A stretch of DNA of 64,000 nucleotides from Candidatus Altimarinota bacterium (GTDB lineage: Bacteria > Cyanobacteriota > Cyanobacteriia > Cyanobacteriales > Microcystaceae). Both the position numbers and the translations under genes were made by a program. The DNA is taken from assembly GCA_012031035.1 (NCBI GenBank), contig JAAUUT010000004.1, positions 1 to 64,000 on the forward strand. Direction: 5' to 3'. The notes beneath the pieces were generated by a model that worked only from the letters and a program-made list of their open reading frames with translations, was not told the DNA's origin and did not search any database. Shown piece by piece: positions 9,448 to 18,283 of this stretch (positions are counted from its first letter, which is position 1; every line of letters starts with the position of its first letter).

Positions 9448-11607
9448 TTACATTCCGGCAGATCGCAAGGCTATTTCCATGAGACTAACATGGGAACTCT
9501 GTTCGCGACCATTGTCAGGGGGTTGCAGTTGAATATAGCTGCCATCGGGTTGCAATTCCCAAGCTTGTCGTTTGTCTGAGAGCATAATGCCTAAAATCTC
9601 TTCTAATTCTTTAGCAATCTGCGTATCTTCTATTGGCGTAACCGCTTCTACCCGACGACTTAAGTTGCGAGTCATCCAATCGGCACTACCGATGTAAACT
9701 TCTTCCTCGCCATCGTTGTTGAAATAAAAAATTCGCGAATGTTCCAGAAAACGACCGATGATACTGATGATGCGAATATTTTCGCTGACTCCTTCCACCC
9801 CAGGACGCAGACAGCAAATCCCCCTGACGATCAGATCTATTTTTACACCAGCTTGGGAAGCTTCATAAAGCGTTTCAATAATTTTAGGATCGACCAAGGC
9901 ATTCATTTTAGCGACGATGCGACCGCTTTTACCTTTACGGCAGTGTTCTGCTTCGCGGAGAATGAGAGATACCATGCGATCGCGCATATTAACTGGAGCA
10001 ACCAGTAACTTGCGGTAAGCTTTTTGTCGAGAATAACCCGTCAAAAAATTAAACAAATCGGTTAAATCTGCTCCCAATTCTTCCCGGCAACTCAGCAATC
10101 CCAAATCGGTGTACAGTTTCGCCGTTTTGTAATTATAATTTCCCGTGCCGATGTGGACGTAACGACGAAGTTTGTTACCTTCCTGACGCACGATTAAAAC
10201 GATTTTGGTATGCGTTTTTAATCCTACCAATCCGTAAACGACGTGTACGCCTGCTTGTTCTAATTTCTTTGCCCAGGTAATGTTATTCTCTTCATCAAAA
10301 CGCGCTTTTAATTCTACTAAAGCAGCTACCTGTTTGCCATTTTCCGCCGCTGCGATTAGTGCGTTGACAATCGGCGAATCTCCAGAAGTGCGATACAGCG
10401 TCATTTTAATCGCTAAGACTTTTGGATCTCGTGCTGCTTGCGAGATAAATTCTTCTACCGTCGCGTTAAATGATTGATAGGGATGGTGAAGCAAGCGATC
10501 GCTAGCACGGATGAGTGTAAAAATATCTTCGCCTTCTTGGGAATCTTCATCGCGATCGCGGGGTTCTTGGGCGCGAGATATCCAAGCGGGAATGACGGGA
10601 TTCCAGGGAGGATCTTTGAGTTCGGGGCAAGGTAAGGACATAAAAGACATTAAATCTTTGAGTCCTAGCAATCCTTCTACTTCATATACATCTACGTCTT
10701 CTAGCCTCAAGTCTTGCATGAGCCTATCTTTAACATTTTCAGGCATAGAAGATTGAATTTCTAGGCGCACGGCAGATTTGCCCACTCGTCGCTTGCGCAG
10801 TTCCTGCTCGATTGCCAGCATCAAATCGTCTGCTTCGTCTTCTTCTACTGAAAGATCGGCGTTGCGAGTCACTCTGAAAGGATGGCATTCTTGAACGATG
10901 GTTCCAGGAAAGAGAGATTCGAGGTTATGAGCGATGATCTGTTCTAGGGGAACTCCCGTCCAAATCGATACCTTATCAGAAGATTCCTGTCGCAATTCTT
11001 TTGGTAGGAGAACAAAGCGCGTTAAAATTCCGGCGGGGACTTTAACGCGGGCAAATAATTCCTCGTCGGTGTCGGGATCTCTGACGATAACTGCTAAATT
11101 GAGACTCAGATTGGAGATGTAAGGAAAAGGATGACTCGGATCGATCGCTAGCGGCGTGAGAACGGGGAAAATATGTTCTTCAAAGTATTGATGGAGATAG
11201 TTTCGCTGTTCTTGAGTCAGATCCACGTAATTAAGCAGATGAATGCCTTGGGCATTTAATTCGTTTCTGAGTTCGTACTCAAAATGTTGGTCTTGTCGTG
11301 TCACTAGAGGACGTAGGCGATCGCTGAGAACTTCGAGTTGTTCGGAGGGAGTCAAACCGTCTGGGGTGAGTTTAGTTACGCCTGCTTTGACTTGCTGCTT
11401 TAATCCTGCCACTCGTACCATAAAAAATTCATCTAGGTTAGAGCTAAAAATGGCAGAAAATTTGAGGCGTTCTAATAAAGGAGTACGCGGATCGAGCGCT
11501 TCGTGTAAAACTCGATTGTTGAACTCCAGCCAGCTTAACTCTCGATTGAGATAGTATTGAGGATCTTTAAGATTAATTTCCGCGATCGCGGTCTTGCTTT
11601 TTGGCAT
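9448..11607 (-). CDS. ppk1: polyphosphate kinase 1
   Basis: 719 residues, the usual length for PPK1, which reversibly transfers the ATP gamma-phosphate to polyphosphate. The opening LNRELSWLEFNNRVLHEA is the N-domain signature. Further family blocks are HPFPYISNLSLNLAV, HHPYQSFNATVEEFI and ALVELKARFDEENNI. The autophosphorylated histidine is expected in GLKTHTKIVLIV, and a second conserved histidine is in FLEHSRIFYFNNDG. GSADWMTRNLSRRVE near the C-terminus is typical. The gene is convergent with the P450 gene and no exopolyphosphatase is nearby. No frame disturbance is visible. Confidence 0.95.
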   Translation of the reverse strand: MPKSKTAIAEINLKDPQYYLNRELSWLEFNNRVLHEALDPRTPLLERLKFSAIFSSNLDEFFMVRVAGLKQQVKAGVTKLTPDGLTPSEQLEVLSDRLRPLVTRQDQHFEYELRNELNAQGIHLLNYVDLTQEQRNYLHQYFEEHIFPVLTPLAIDPSHPFPYISNLSLNLAVIVRDPDTDEELFARVKVPAGILTRFVLLPKELRQESSDKVSIWTGVPLEQIIAHNLESLFPGTIVQECHPFRVTRNADLSVEEDEADDLMLAIEQELRKRRVGKSAVRLEIQSSMPENVKDRLMQDLRLEDVDVYEVEGLLGLKDLMSFMSLPCPELKDPPWNPVIPAWISRAQEPRDRDEDSQEGEDIFTLIRASDRLLHHPYQSFNATVEEFISQAARDPKVLAIKMTLYRTSGDSPIVNALIAAAENGKQVAALVELKARFDEENNITWAKKLEQAGVHVVYGLVGLKTHTKIVLIVRQEGNKLRRYVHIGTGNYNYKTAKLYTDLGLLSCREELGADLTDLFNFLTGYSRQKAYRKLLVAPVNMRDRMVSLILREAEHCRKGKSGRIVAKMNALVDPKIIETLYEASQAGVKIDLIVRGICCLRPGVEGVSENIRIISIIGRFLEHSRIFYFNNDGEEEVYIGSADWMTRNLSRRVEAVTPIEDTQIAKELEEILGIMLSDKRQAWELQPDGSYIQLQPPDNGREQSSHVSLMEIALRSAGM

Positions 11608-11834
11608 AAATAAGTTATTTATCTTTCGGCTATTGTGCCAATGACGACTCCAAGCTAATCGTTATAAGGACTGCTATTTTACTTAATCCTAGCTTGACTA
11701 GCTTTAGGTTCTCATTATTGAAAGGTTAAGAAATTAGGCAAGTCAACTAAAGTCCATAACCGTTCTGCTGGTTGTAACTCCGGTGAATGAGATGGCAAAA
11801 AAATTAGATGATTACCCATTCCCTATCGCTTAAA

Positions 11835-13858
11835 CTACATCTTTCTCAGAAGACTCAGACCAGATTGTAAACTCAGCAATCGCAACCACAAAGCCGGATA
11901 TTGTTTTTCTAGCCAAGGTTGCGACTGCTTCAGCCAATTGGAAAGCCATCCACCGAAAAACCAATTTTTAAGCGCATCGAAAGTAAATTCCCAATAAGCA
12001 CCAAGCCAGCGCAATAAATCTTTATTTCCTGCCATTTGCCAAATCCACCATAGTAAAGCCGGATTCTTCCTGGCTGCTTTGAGAGCAAGTCGAGTAAACA
12101 TCAACCAAGTGGTTCGATCTTTAATAAAGGTTTCTGCGACTTCTGGGGGTTCGTCAGCCAGCAAACCAAAAAGGTATTCAGCATGGCATTAATGCGTTCG
12201 GGAGGTAGAGATTTCCCTGTTGGAACCATCATTCCTTTAGAAAACAGCCAGGTAACGGCAACATTACTTTGATAAGCGCGAATCTGGTTTAAATCTTCTG
12301 TGCTTAGTAGGTCGTGTTTTAAGGCAATATCGAGCAATGCAGTCAAGCGGCTTAAATTTCTGACCAGAGAGCCAAAACCGGTAAAAATTAAAGGAGATTG
12401 CAGCGAGGCAGCATCGCCGATCGCCAGCAAACGGTCAAAGGCTACGGTGCGATCGCGACTTCCCACGCTAAAATGTCCTGGAATATACCCGAAAGTCGGC
12501 TTTTTCCAGACTAATTTTTCCATGTCGCAGCGTCGGTATTCTGGCAAAATTGTAAAGAAATCTTCATACATTTCTAATAAAGAGCCAGGATTTTCAGGAT
12601 GTACCTGATGGTAATGGAAGAGATAAATTGTCAGTTCCTCTCCTGCTGCCGGAAATAACTCCCAAATCAGTTGTCGTCCGCGCGAAATATCCCCGTGGGA
12701 GTTGAGAACGTCGCCATAGTTCGCATCCCAAACTTCTGGCTCAAATCCTTCCACAACAGCCCCTACGGTGGGACAGACGCTATCAAAAGTACGCTTGCCA
12801 TTAAGTTGCCATGCTATCGGCGATGCCGTTCCCATCGCATCGATTAGCAAGCGTCCGCTTACCTGTTTGAGTTCTCCTGTGGGCAAGTGTCCTAGTTGAA
12901 TTTCGACTTGTTTTGAGTCGATATCTGCACGAATAAACTCGGTTTCGTCCCAAATTTCCCCGCCTGCTTGACGCAGTTTTTCGCCGCATAAGTCGAGTAA
13001 TTTATCCGATGCGATCGCGATATTCAAGACCGTTGGAGTATGTAAAACGGCAGCTTTTAAATGGGGTGGCAAATTGCCATCAAAAAATTTATTGAATCCA
13101 TCGACATATTCTCTGGCGATAAGACTTTCAAATTCTTGGGCCGTAAATAATCCCAAATCGATGAGGTTTTGAAACTCAGAACGAGAAATATTCCACTCGC
13201 GATTCATTCGTCCAAACGGCAAGCGTTCGATGATTAAGACTTTATATCCTAACTTCGCCATCACCGCCGCATGAATCGCCCCTAATGCCCCTCCAATATA
13301 AATTAGGTCATATTCAGGAGATGGGGAACGACCGTTCGCCCCTACTTCCGACTTCTTAAACACTACTTGCTTTGGTTGTTGGGGATTGTTAACGCTTTCG
13401 CGCCAGCGTTGTTCCCACCAGTAAGCCCGTTGAAGATCGTATTCTCCTTTCGGCATCTTTTGAAAGAAATGAACTGTTTTTGGATAGTAGGGGTCTAAAG
13501 CCTCAAATATAGATTGTTTTTTTAGATTTATCTCTGGAGGTTTAGGGTATCGTTGAGGAAAGCGATCGCTCAAATCGGCTATCAATTGTTGTACAATTCG
13601 ATTTTGCTCTCGAATATCTTGTTCTCCCCAGCGAAAGACTTTTAGATAAGTCGTTCTCTGCACAGACCAAACAAAAATGGAGAGTTCGCTTTCAGGAATT
13701 GTTTGAGATCGCTTTGAAGTATCTTGAGAAAATTGTAAGCGAATGCCATCGGGAGTAATAACTTTTTTGCCAATTGTCGGTTGCCACTCTAAGTGTAGCC
13801 AAGCAAGTACGCTAGCTGTATCTTGTGCTGTAACTTCTCTATAGAGGATTTCACGCAT
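11835..13858 (-). CDS. cruA: lycopene cyclase CruA/CruP-type FAD enzyme (one frameshift)
   Basis: Two frames join into one protein of about 670 residues. The N-terminal part has a dinucleotide-binding Rossmann motif (DLIYIGGALGAIHAAVMAKLG, about residue 183) and family blocks LIIERLPFGRMNREWNIS, LIDAMGTASPIA, AIGDAASLQSPLIFTGFGS. The break is at the A-run 12168-12172: with one more base MLNTFF leads into GLLADEPPEVAETFIKDRT and the C-terminal frame (11835-12164). CruA-type enzymes cyclise lycopene to carotene; CruP is a close relative, so the exact member is not certain. Residues about 168-180 look like a repeat-derived insertion. The enzyme should work at membranes with FAD/NADPH. It is divergent from the small gene at 14019. 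Confidence 0.7.
13320..13352. repeat. interspersed repeat inserted in frame inside the cruA-type gene
   Basis: On the coding strand GTAGGGGCGAACGG is followed by TCGTTCCCC, an imperfect inverted repeat of the kind dispersed in cyanobacterial genomes. It encodes the odd linker SEVGANGRSPSPE just before the Rossmann motif and leaves the frame open. Confidence 0.5.
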
Positions 13859-14018
13859 TTTTATTTTTTCTATATCTAAATAAATACTAAAAAATACAGA
13901 CTCAATTAGTGGTGAAAATAAGATAGACTCTCTTATACTAAATCCTTAAAACGACTTTAAAAAAGTTTACAATCTTACAACTAATCGTCAAACTACCAGA
14001 GGTTCTTGTAAAGCCGTT

Positions 14019-14252
14019 ATGAATCATGCCATTCCAGTCAATCCCGAACAAATAGTCGCCCTTCGTCAAAAACCCGTTGATGAAGAGATAATTGCTGTGG
14101 CGATCGCAGGTTTAGTTAAAATGGCACGTTCTCAGGGACAATCGCTGGAAGATTTAACGGCTGAGGTATTGGAAAACGACCCAATTCTCGATCGCGTACA
14201 AAGACTCTGGCTTAGTGAGATTGTAACTCAAGCCTGGAAAACTTTGACTTGA
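14019..14252 (+). CDS. small conserved cyanobacterial protein
   Basis: 77 residues, soluble, acidic and predicted helical: NPEQIVALRQKPVDEEIIAVAIAGLVKMARSQGQSLEDLTAEVLENDPILD. There are no cysteines, no signal peptide and no membrane helix. I do not recognise a named domain. The composition, the HIP1 site within the coding region and a clear ATG after an AT-rich leader support a real gene. It is divergent from the cruA-type gene with a 160-base shared upstream region. Confidence 0.65.
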   Translation: MNHAIPVNPEQIVALRQKPVDEEIIAVAIAGLVKMARSQGQSLEDLTAEVLENDPILDRVQRLWLSEIVTQAWKTLT

Positions 14253-14455
14253 GTATTTAAGCCTGGCTAAAAATTGAATTACCTAATTTTAGGAAGCATA
14301 TTGGGGTTGAGCCTCGAATCGGATACTGTTGGCTAATTCAAAAAACACTTTTAGGCGATCGCACAAGTAAAAAACAATTCAATAATTTTGTTTTAATATC
14401 AATAATCTAAAATAAACTCATCGGGTCAAGGTGAGCTTATGTGTTTACCAAAAAT

Positions 14456-14545
14456 GTCGGGAGAATGCCCCCACTACAAACGAGGCGGTTAGCTCGAGGC
14501 AGAGCCGAGTCCCGCCAATGTTTTAGTGGCGGGATGAATCCCGAC
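14456..14545 (+). mobile_element. structured left-end region upstream of tnpB
   Basis: A closing stem GTCGGGA (14456-14462) pairs with TCCCGAC (14539-14545). Inside are hairpins CTCG/CGAG (14493-14509) and CCCGCCA/TGGCGGG (14511-14533). The whole 90-base block can fold as a branched RNA or single-stranded DNA structure. Subterminal hairpins are expected at IS200/IS605 ends, and the inner hairpin resembles the right-end hairpin near 15850-15885. The precise left boundary is not visible. Confidence 0.55.
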
Positions 14546-14616
14546 AAACAAACGCGAAGCACGACTTTTTTTCTTAGATATCTGTGATAATCTTATCGTA
14601 AGCAATAACGATAAAA

Positions 14617-15837
14617 GTGATTATCTACGAAAGCAAACTAGAAGGAACACAAAATCAGTACGAACGGCTCGACGAAGCTATTCGCACTGGTCGTTTTGTG
14701 CGTAATTCTATTATCCGCTCTTGGATGGATGGTCAAATTAAAAATCGCAATGATGCCTACGCCTATTGCAAAGTACTTTCGGATAATCCTGAGTTTCCTT
14801 GGGCTAACCAATTAAACTCAATGGCTAGACAAGCTCATGCTGAGAGAGCTTGGGCATCAATCGAGCGTTTTTATCGTAATTGCAAAGCTAAAATCCCTGG
14901 GAAAAAGGGTTTCCCAAAGTTTAAAAAATATCAAGTTAGAGACTCGATAGAGTATAAGACTAGCGGATGGAAACTTTCAGAAGACAGACGTTATCTAATT
15001 TTCACCGATGGGTTTTCTGCTGGTAGTTTTAAGCTTTGGGGTAGCCGAGACTTGCACTTCTACCTACTCAACCAAATCAAGAGGGTTCGGGTAGTTAGAA
15101 GACACGACGGTTATTCTGCTCAATTTTTAATCGACCATCAACGGGAGGAAAACAAAGAACTAACAGGCAGACAAATAGGATTAGACTTAGGTTTAAACCA
15201 TTTCTATACCGATAACTTTGGCGAGAAGGTAGACAATCCTAGATTCTTGAGAAAAGACGAGCGTAAAATTAAACGGCTACAACGTCGTCTATCTAAAACA
15301 GAAAAGAGAAGCAAGAATCGAACCAAAGCCAGAAATAAATTAGGTAGAGCGCATCTTAAGGGATCACGCAGACGTAACGACTGGGTATGTAAATTAGCCC
15401 AGCGCGTCATACAGTCTAACGATTTGGTAGCGATTGAGAACCTACGAGTGCGTAACATGGTAAAAAATCATTGTCTAGCCAAATCAATATCTGATGCTGC
15501 ATGGTATCGTTTTCGAGAATGGCTTGAATATTTTGGCGTGGTTTATGGCGTTCCCGTTATAGCAGTTAATCCAAGATATACCAGCCAGAATTGCTCTAAT
15601 TGCGGACAAAAAGTAGTTAAAACCTTAAGTACCAGAACTCACAGGTGTCCGCACTGTGGCTACATCGCAGATAGAGACGAAAACGCAGCGATTAATATTC
15701 TTAAAGAAGCCCTCAAACAATGGGCAAATACGATGGGGCGCATCGAATTTCAAGTCTCTGGAGAGATTCCCCTCTGCTTATCTTTGGAAACAAAGGCAAG
15801 TAAGGGAACTCAACGAAAGAGAAAACCTAAGAAGTGA
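14617..15837 (+). CDS. tnpB: IS605-family TnpB, RNA-guided nuclease
   Basis: 406 residues, normal length. The RuvC-like active site appears complete: Asp190 in GLDLGLNHFYTD, Glu274 in VAIENLRV and Asp354 in ADRDENAAINIL. The zinc finger lies between the last two: CSNCGQ and CPHCGY. The N-terminal helical part contains the usual RTGRFVRNSIIRSWMDG. GTG at 14617 is the best start, since it gives the family opening IIYESKLEGT; no good ribosome site is visible. No tnpA is nearby, so the element needs a transposase in trans. TnpB enzymes cut DNA next to a short TAM, guided by an RNA from the element 3' end. Confidence 0.9.
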   Translation: MIIYESKLEGTQNQYERLDEAIRTGRFVRNSIIRSWMDGQIKNRNDAYAYCKVLSDNPEFPWANQLNSMARQAHAERAWASIERFYRNCKAKIPGKKGFPKFKKYQVRDSIEYKTSGWKLSEDRRYLIFTDGFSAGSFKLWGSRDLHFYLLNQIKRVRVVRRHDGYSAQFLIDHQREENKELTGRQIGLDLGLNHFYTDNFGEKVDNPRFLRKDERKIKRLQRRLSKTEKRSKNRTKARNKLGRAHLKGSRRRNDWVCKLAQRVIQSNDLVAIENLRVRNMVKNHCLAKSISDAAWYRFREWLEYFGVVYGVPVIAVNPRYTSQNCSNCGQKVVKTLSTRTHRCPHCGYIADRDENAAINILKEALKQWANTMGRIEFQVSGEIPLCLSLETKASKGTQRKRKPKK

Positions 15838-15893
15838 TTCTTAGAATCCCCCACTATAGCGACGCTAGGAGCTTAGTGGCGGGAGTACGTCAA
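15838..15893 (+). ncRNA. tnpB right end and probable omegaRNA 3' scaffold
   Basis: Directly after the tnpB stop, CCCCCACTA and TAGTGGCGGG frame an inner stem TAGCG/CGCTA, followed by GAGTACGTCAAA. A terminal hairpin followed by GAGTA-GTCAA is a typical IS605-type right end in cyanobacteria. The guide RNA scaffold of TnpB proteins is known to come from the end of tnpB and this right end, with the guide being the flanking DNA. The guide here would start near 15891-15894. The scaffold 5' end inside tnpB cannot be set from sequence. Confidence 0.5.
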
Positions 15894-15898
15894 ACCCT

Positions 15899-16078
15899 CA
15901 ATCTATACCTCCGGTTCCAGAAGCAACAGTAAGAGTGGCTAGGGCAGCATTCCCCAAAGGCAATAGATATATTCCGTTTGAGAGATGAACTGGGAGTGTT
16001 CTATAACGACGAAGAGTTGACCAAACTATTTTAACTCCTGATTGGTATGAACGTTATGGTCAAAAAGTAGAACATTAA
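15899..16078 (+). pseudogene. remnant of an IS1182-like transposase
   Basis: The frame from 15899 encodes QSIPPVPEATVRVARAAFPKGN, the conserved N-terminus of IS1182-type transposases. A one-base shift near 15972 then gives LRDELGVFYNDEELTKLF. After a stop, TPDWYERYGQKVEH resembles a segment from much further inside such proteins. So the gene has lost most of its length, has a frameshift and is inactive. It abuts the right end of the tnpB element, which may have inserted into it. Confidence 0.6.
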
Positions 16079-16280
16079 AAGAAAACCAAAACTGCTGCTG
16101 AATGGGGACAGGAAAGCGACGTGCTATTTCTTCTAATCTTACTGTGTGCAAATTTTGAAGTAAATTAATCAGAATTAACAAGATTAGATACTGAGGATAC
16201 AGCAATTCTCACTTAGATGAGATACATTAATTTTTTCCTCTATTCCCTGTTCTAAAACTGTACCTCATCGCTATAAAAAA
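16079..16280. other. intergenic, no gene seen
   Basis: AT-rich sequence between the transposase remnant and the petE terminator. It may hold further degraded transposase sequence just after 16079 (reading KTAAEWGQESDV), but nothing that can be annotated. Confidence 0.4.
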
Positions 16281-16307
16281 TACCCCACAAAGTTATTTTG
16301 CAGGGTA
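16281..16307 (-). terminator. intrinsic terminator of petE
   Basis: On the minus strand TACCCTGCAAA pairs, with G-U tolerance, with TTTGTGGGGTA around a five-base loop. The stem is followed at once by six T (plus 16275-16280). It lies 30 bases after the petE stop, as expected for a terminator of a highly expressed monocistronic gene. Confidence 0.75.
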
Positions 16308-16337
16308 CTTTTTTGTAGTTATAGAAATCGCGATTGA

Positions 16338-16718
16338 CTATTGCACGATAACTTTGCCGACCATTCCTGCACCTCGATGAGGTTCGCAATAGTAGGAGTA
16401 TTCGCCAGGTTCGCTAAAGGTTGTTTCAAAGGATTCGCCAGGCGAGAAAACCAGATTTTTGTGAGATATCTTGGTTGCTACTGCTGAATCCATTTTGCTA
16501 CCATCAAACATTACGTTGTGAGGAGCAAGTTTGTTGTTTACCCATTTTACGGTGTCGCCTGCTTTGATGGTGACAGTAGGGGGATCGAATTGTAGCATTC
16601 CACTATCAGCACCCATTTTAACTGTATAGGTTTCTGCGGCAGCGGGAGCAACAGAAAGAACAAAGCTAGCAATGACTAGCAAAATGGTGGAAAGTAATAA
16701 ACCTAACTTCTTTGACAT
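16338..16718 (-). CDS. petE: plastocyanin precursor
   Basis: 126 residues. A Sec signal peptide with core [19 protein letters not shown] ends at APAAAE. The mature cupredoxin starts [16 protein letters not shown]. Copper ligands are the His in LAPHNVMFD and the Cys, His and Met in [11 protein letters not shown]. Plastocyanin carries electrons from cytochrome b6f to photosystem I in the thylakoid lumen. It is divergent from petJ, the iron-containing substitute, with only 190 bases between them, which holds the twin repeats annotated separately. That arrangement suggests reciprocal copper control. Confidence 0.97.
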   Translation of the reverse strand: MSKKLGLLLSTILLVIASFVLSVAPAAAETYTVKMGADSGMLQFDPPTVTIKAGDTVKWVNNKLAPHNVMFDGSKMDSAVATKISHKNLVFSPGESFETTFSEPGEYSYYCEPHRGAGMVGKVIVQ

Positions 16719-16761
16719 TTTGATTAGCTCTGTAAAATTATTCGACTAAAAAAGTTTTACG

Positions 16762-16776
16762 GGTTGTCTTTTGACA
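16762..16776. promoter_or_regulatory. operator-like repeat, petE-proximal copy
   Basis: GGTTGTCTTTTGACA, with inverted arms TGTC/GACA around TTTT. It lies 44 bases upstream of the petE ATG. The identical 15-mer recurs at 16833-16847 near petJ. Two exact copies in one 190-base divergent promoter region point to a shared regulator; which one is not shown here. Confidence 0.65.
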
Positions 16777-16832
16777 GGAGTCCTTAAATTTGCTTCTAGT
16801 CCCTTAAATAATTTTACTACAGAAGTTCTACA

Positions 16833-16847
16833 GGTTGTCTTTTGACA
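16833..16847. promoter_or_regulatory. operator-like repeat, petJ-proximal copy
   Basis: Second exact copy of GGTTGTCTTTTGACA, here as a better palindrome, TTGTC-TTTT-GACAA. Its TTGACA also fits a -35 element for petJ, 62 bases ahead of the ATG. A protein bound here would therefore cover the petJ promoter. Confidence 0.65.
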
Positions 16848-16908
16848 AAATTTTTCCCGTTGCGCACGATAATTTACGGCTTTAATATACAACCGAGAGG
16901 AGAACTGA

Positions 16909-17241
16909 ATGAAACGTTTTTTGTCTTTAATCATTGTGGTGCTAGCTGTCGCGACTTTAACCTTTGCTCGTCCTGTACTAGCTGGAGATATAGCAAATGG
17001 TGCTAAAGTTTTTTCTGCTAACTGTGCTGCTTGTCATGCAGGTGGAAAAAATGTGGTCAATGCTACCAAAACACTACAAAAGGGAGATTTGGAGAAATAT
17101 AGCATGAATTCTCTAGATGCGATCAAAACCCAAGTCACTAAAGGAAAAAATGCTATGCCGGCTTTTGGCGGACGCTTAAAAGAAGAAGAGATCGATGATG
17201 TTGCTTCCTACGTTCTATCACAATCAGAAAAAGGTTGGTAA
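16909..17241 (+). CDS. petJ: cytochrome c6 precursor
   Basis: 110 residues. The signal peptide ([17 protein letters not shown]) ends near ARPVLAG. The mature protein starts [18 protein letters not shown]; the CxxCH motif CAACH binds heme covalently. The Met ligand lies in [11 protein letters not shown]. Cytochrome c6 replaces plastocyanin between cytochrome b6f and photosystem I when copper is scarce. A GAGG-type ribosome site precedes the ATG. The divergent petE partner and the shared repeats are the likely control point. Confidence 0.97.
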   Translation: MKRFLSLIIVVLAVATLTFARPVLAGDIANGAKVFSANCAACHAGGKNVVNATKTLQKGDLEKYSMNSLDAIKTQVTKGKNAMPAFGGRLKEEEIDDVASYVLSQSEKGW

Positions 17242-17419
17242 CTTAATCAGCGACCAGTGACCAGTGACCAAGACTAGTTACCTGGTTGTTATAGGGTGGA
17301 GAATGCTTGCCATAACCTACAAATAAGGATTGGTGGGGGCATTTTCCACTATTTTATTAGAATTACGTTCGCGTAGCTTAAACTTAAATCTTTGAGCGTC
17401 AAGCAATTTTTCCAAATTT

Positions 17420-18181
17420 TTATCGCAATAATTTTTTCTTGTGCCGCTCTATATTTTTTTGTAAGAGATCTAAAACTTCTGTGGCGATTTCGATAACTTG
17501 ATTGGCCCCAAAACCTGCTTGAGTCAATTCTCGATAAAAAGATTTGGCAACAATTTTAGCTAATTTAGTAGGATTGGGAGCGATCGCGATCGCTTCTTCT
17601 AAAGGGATTTCTTCAGTTAATTCACGAATAACTGCAAGTTCTACGAATTTAGAGCGCAATATTTTCTGCATTTGAGCAATATGAATCGACTTACCGACAA
17701 ATAAAGCAAAAATCTTCGTGGTTTCTAAATCTTGCTCGTCAAAACTCTTTTTAGCAATCGGATTACTTGTATTAATTACGCCAATGATTTTACCAGCGAA
17801 CAGAATTGGTACGGAAATTAAACTTTTATTTGATTCATCTAAATAACGAGCAGCTTCTACAAATTGCGATCGCGTGATATCTTCAATTAATAAAGGTTTT
17901 CCCGTGGCGGCAACATAACCCGCGATTCCTTCATTGAGTGGCGTGATTTGTTCGTAAGCAGATGCAGGCAAATTGCCATAATGGGTAAAAACTCGCAAAT
18001 ATCCACAGCCATTGCCTTGTGTTTCTGGCTCGCTCAGCAGCATAATAGAGCAACGTTGGGTTTTAAGAATTTGAGCGCTCAGACAGACCACCTCTCGCAA
18101 GCCTTGTTCTAAGTCTGGTTGCACTTCTAATAAATTAGAAAGGTCGAGGAGTTGAAAAATAAATTCGTTAGAGTATTTCAT
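17420..18181 (-). CDS. GAF domain protein
   Basis: 253 residues. One GAF domain spans about residues 20-170: LREVVCLSAQILKTQRCSIMLL, then NEGIAGYVAATGKPLLIEDITRS, KSLISVPILFAGKIIGVINTSN and FDEQDLETTKIFALFVG. No kinase, cyclase or DNA-binding domain follows; the last 80 residues are predicted helical. GAF domains bind cyclic nucleotides, bilins or other small ligands, or dimerise. The canonical bilin-binding Cys context is not evident. It should be a cytoplasmic sensor or adaptor. No partner gene is adjacent. Confidence 0.8.
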   Translation of the reverse strand: MKYSNEFIFQLLDLSNLLEVQPDLEQGLREVVCLSAQILKTQRCSIMLLSEPETQGNGCGYLRVFTHYGNLPASAYEQITPLNEGIAGYVAATGKPLLIEDITRSQFVEAARYLDESNKSLISVPILFAGKIIGVINTSNPIAKKSFDEQDLETTKIFALFVGKSIHIAQMQKILRSKFVELAVIRELTEEIPLEEAIAIAPNPTKLAKIVAKSFYRELTQAGFGANQVIEIATEVLDLLQKNIERHKKKLLR

Positions 18182-18283
18182 TAACTAGCTGTATTCTAGA
18201 CAAGCTTTTACAACTATTTAAAATGTAATCTATTTATTCGTAACGTAGAATTTAAATTATTTTTCTCAGTATAAATGACTCTC

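Noticed and set aside
15204-15844. Extra frames within and antisense to tnpB
   Set aside because: Shadows; composition and lack of motifs do not support separate genes.
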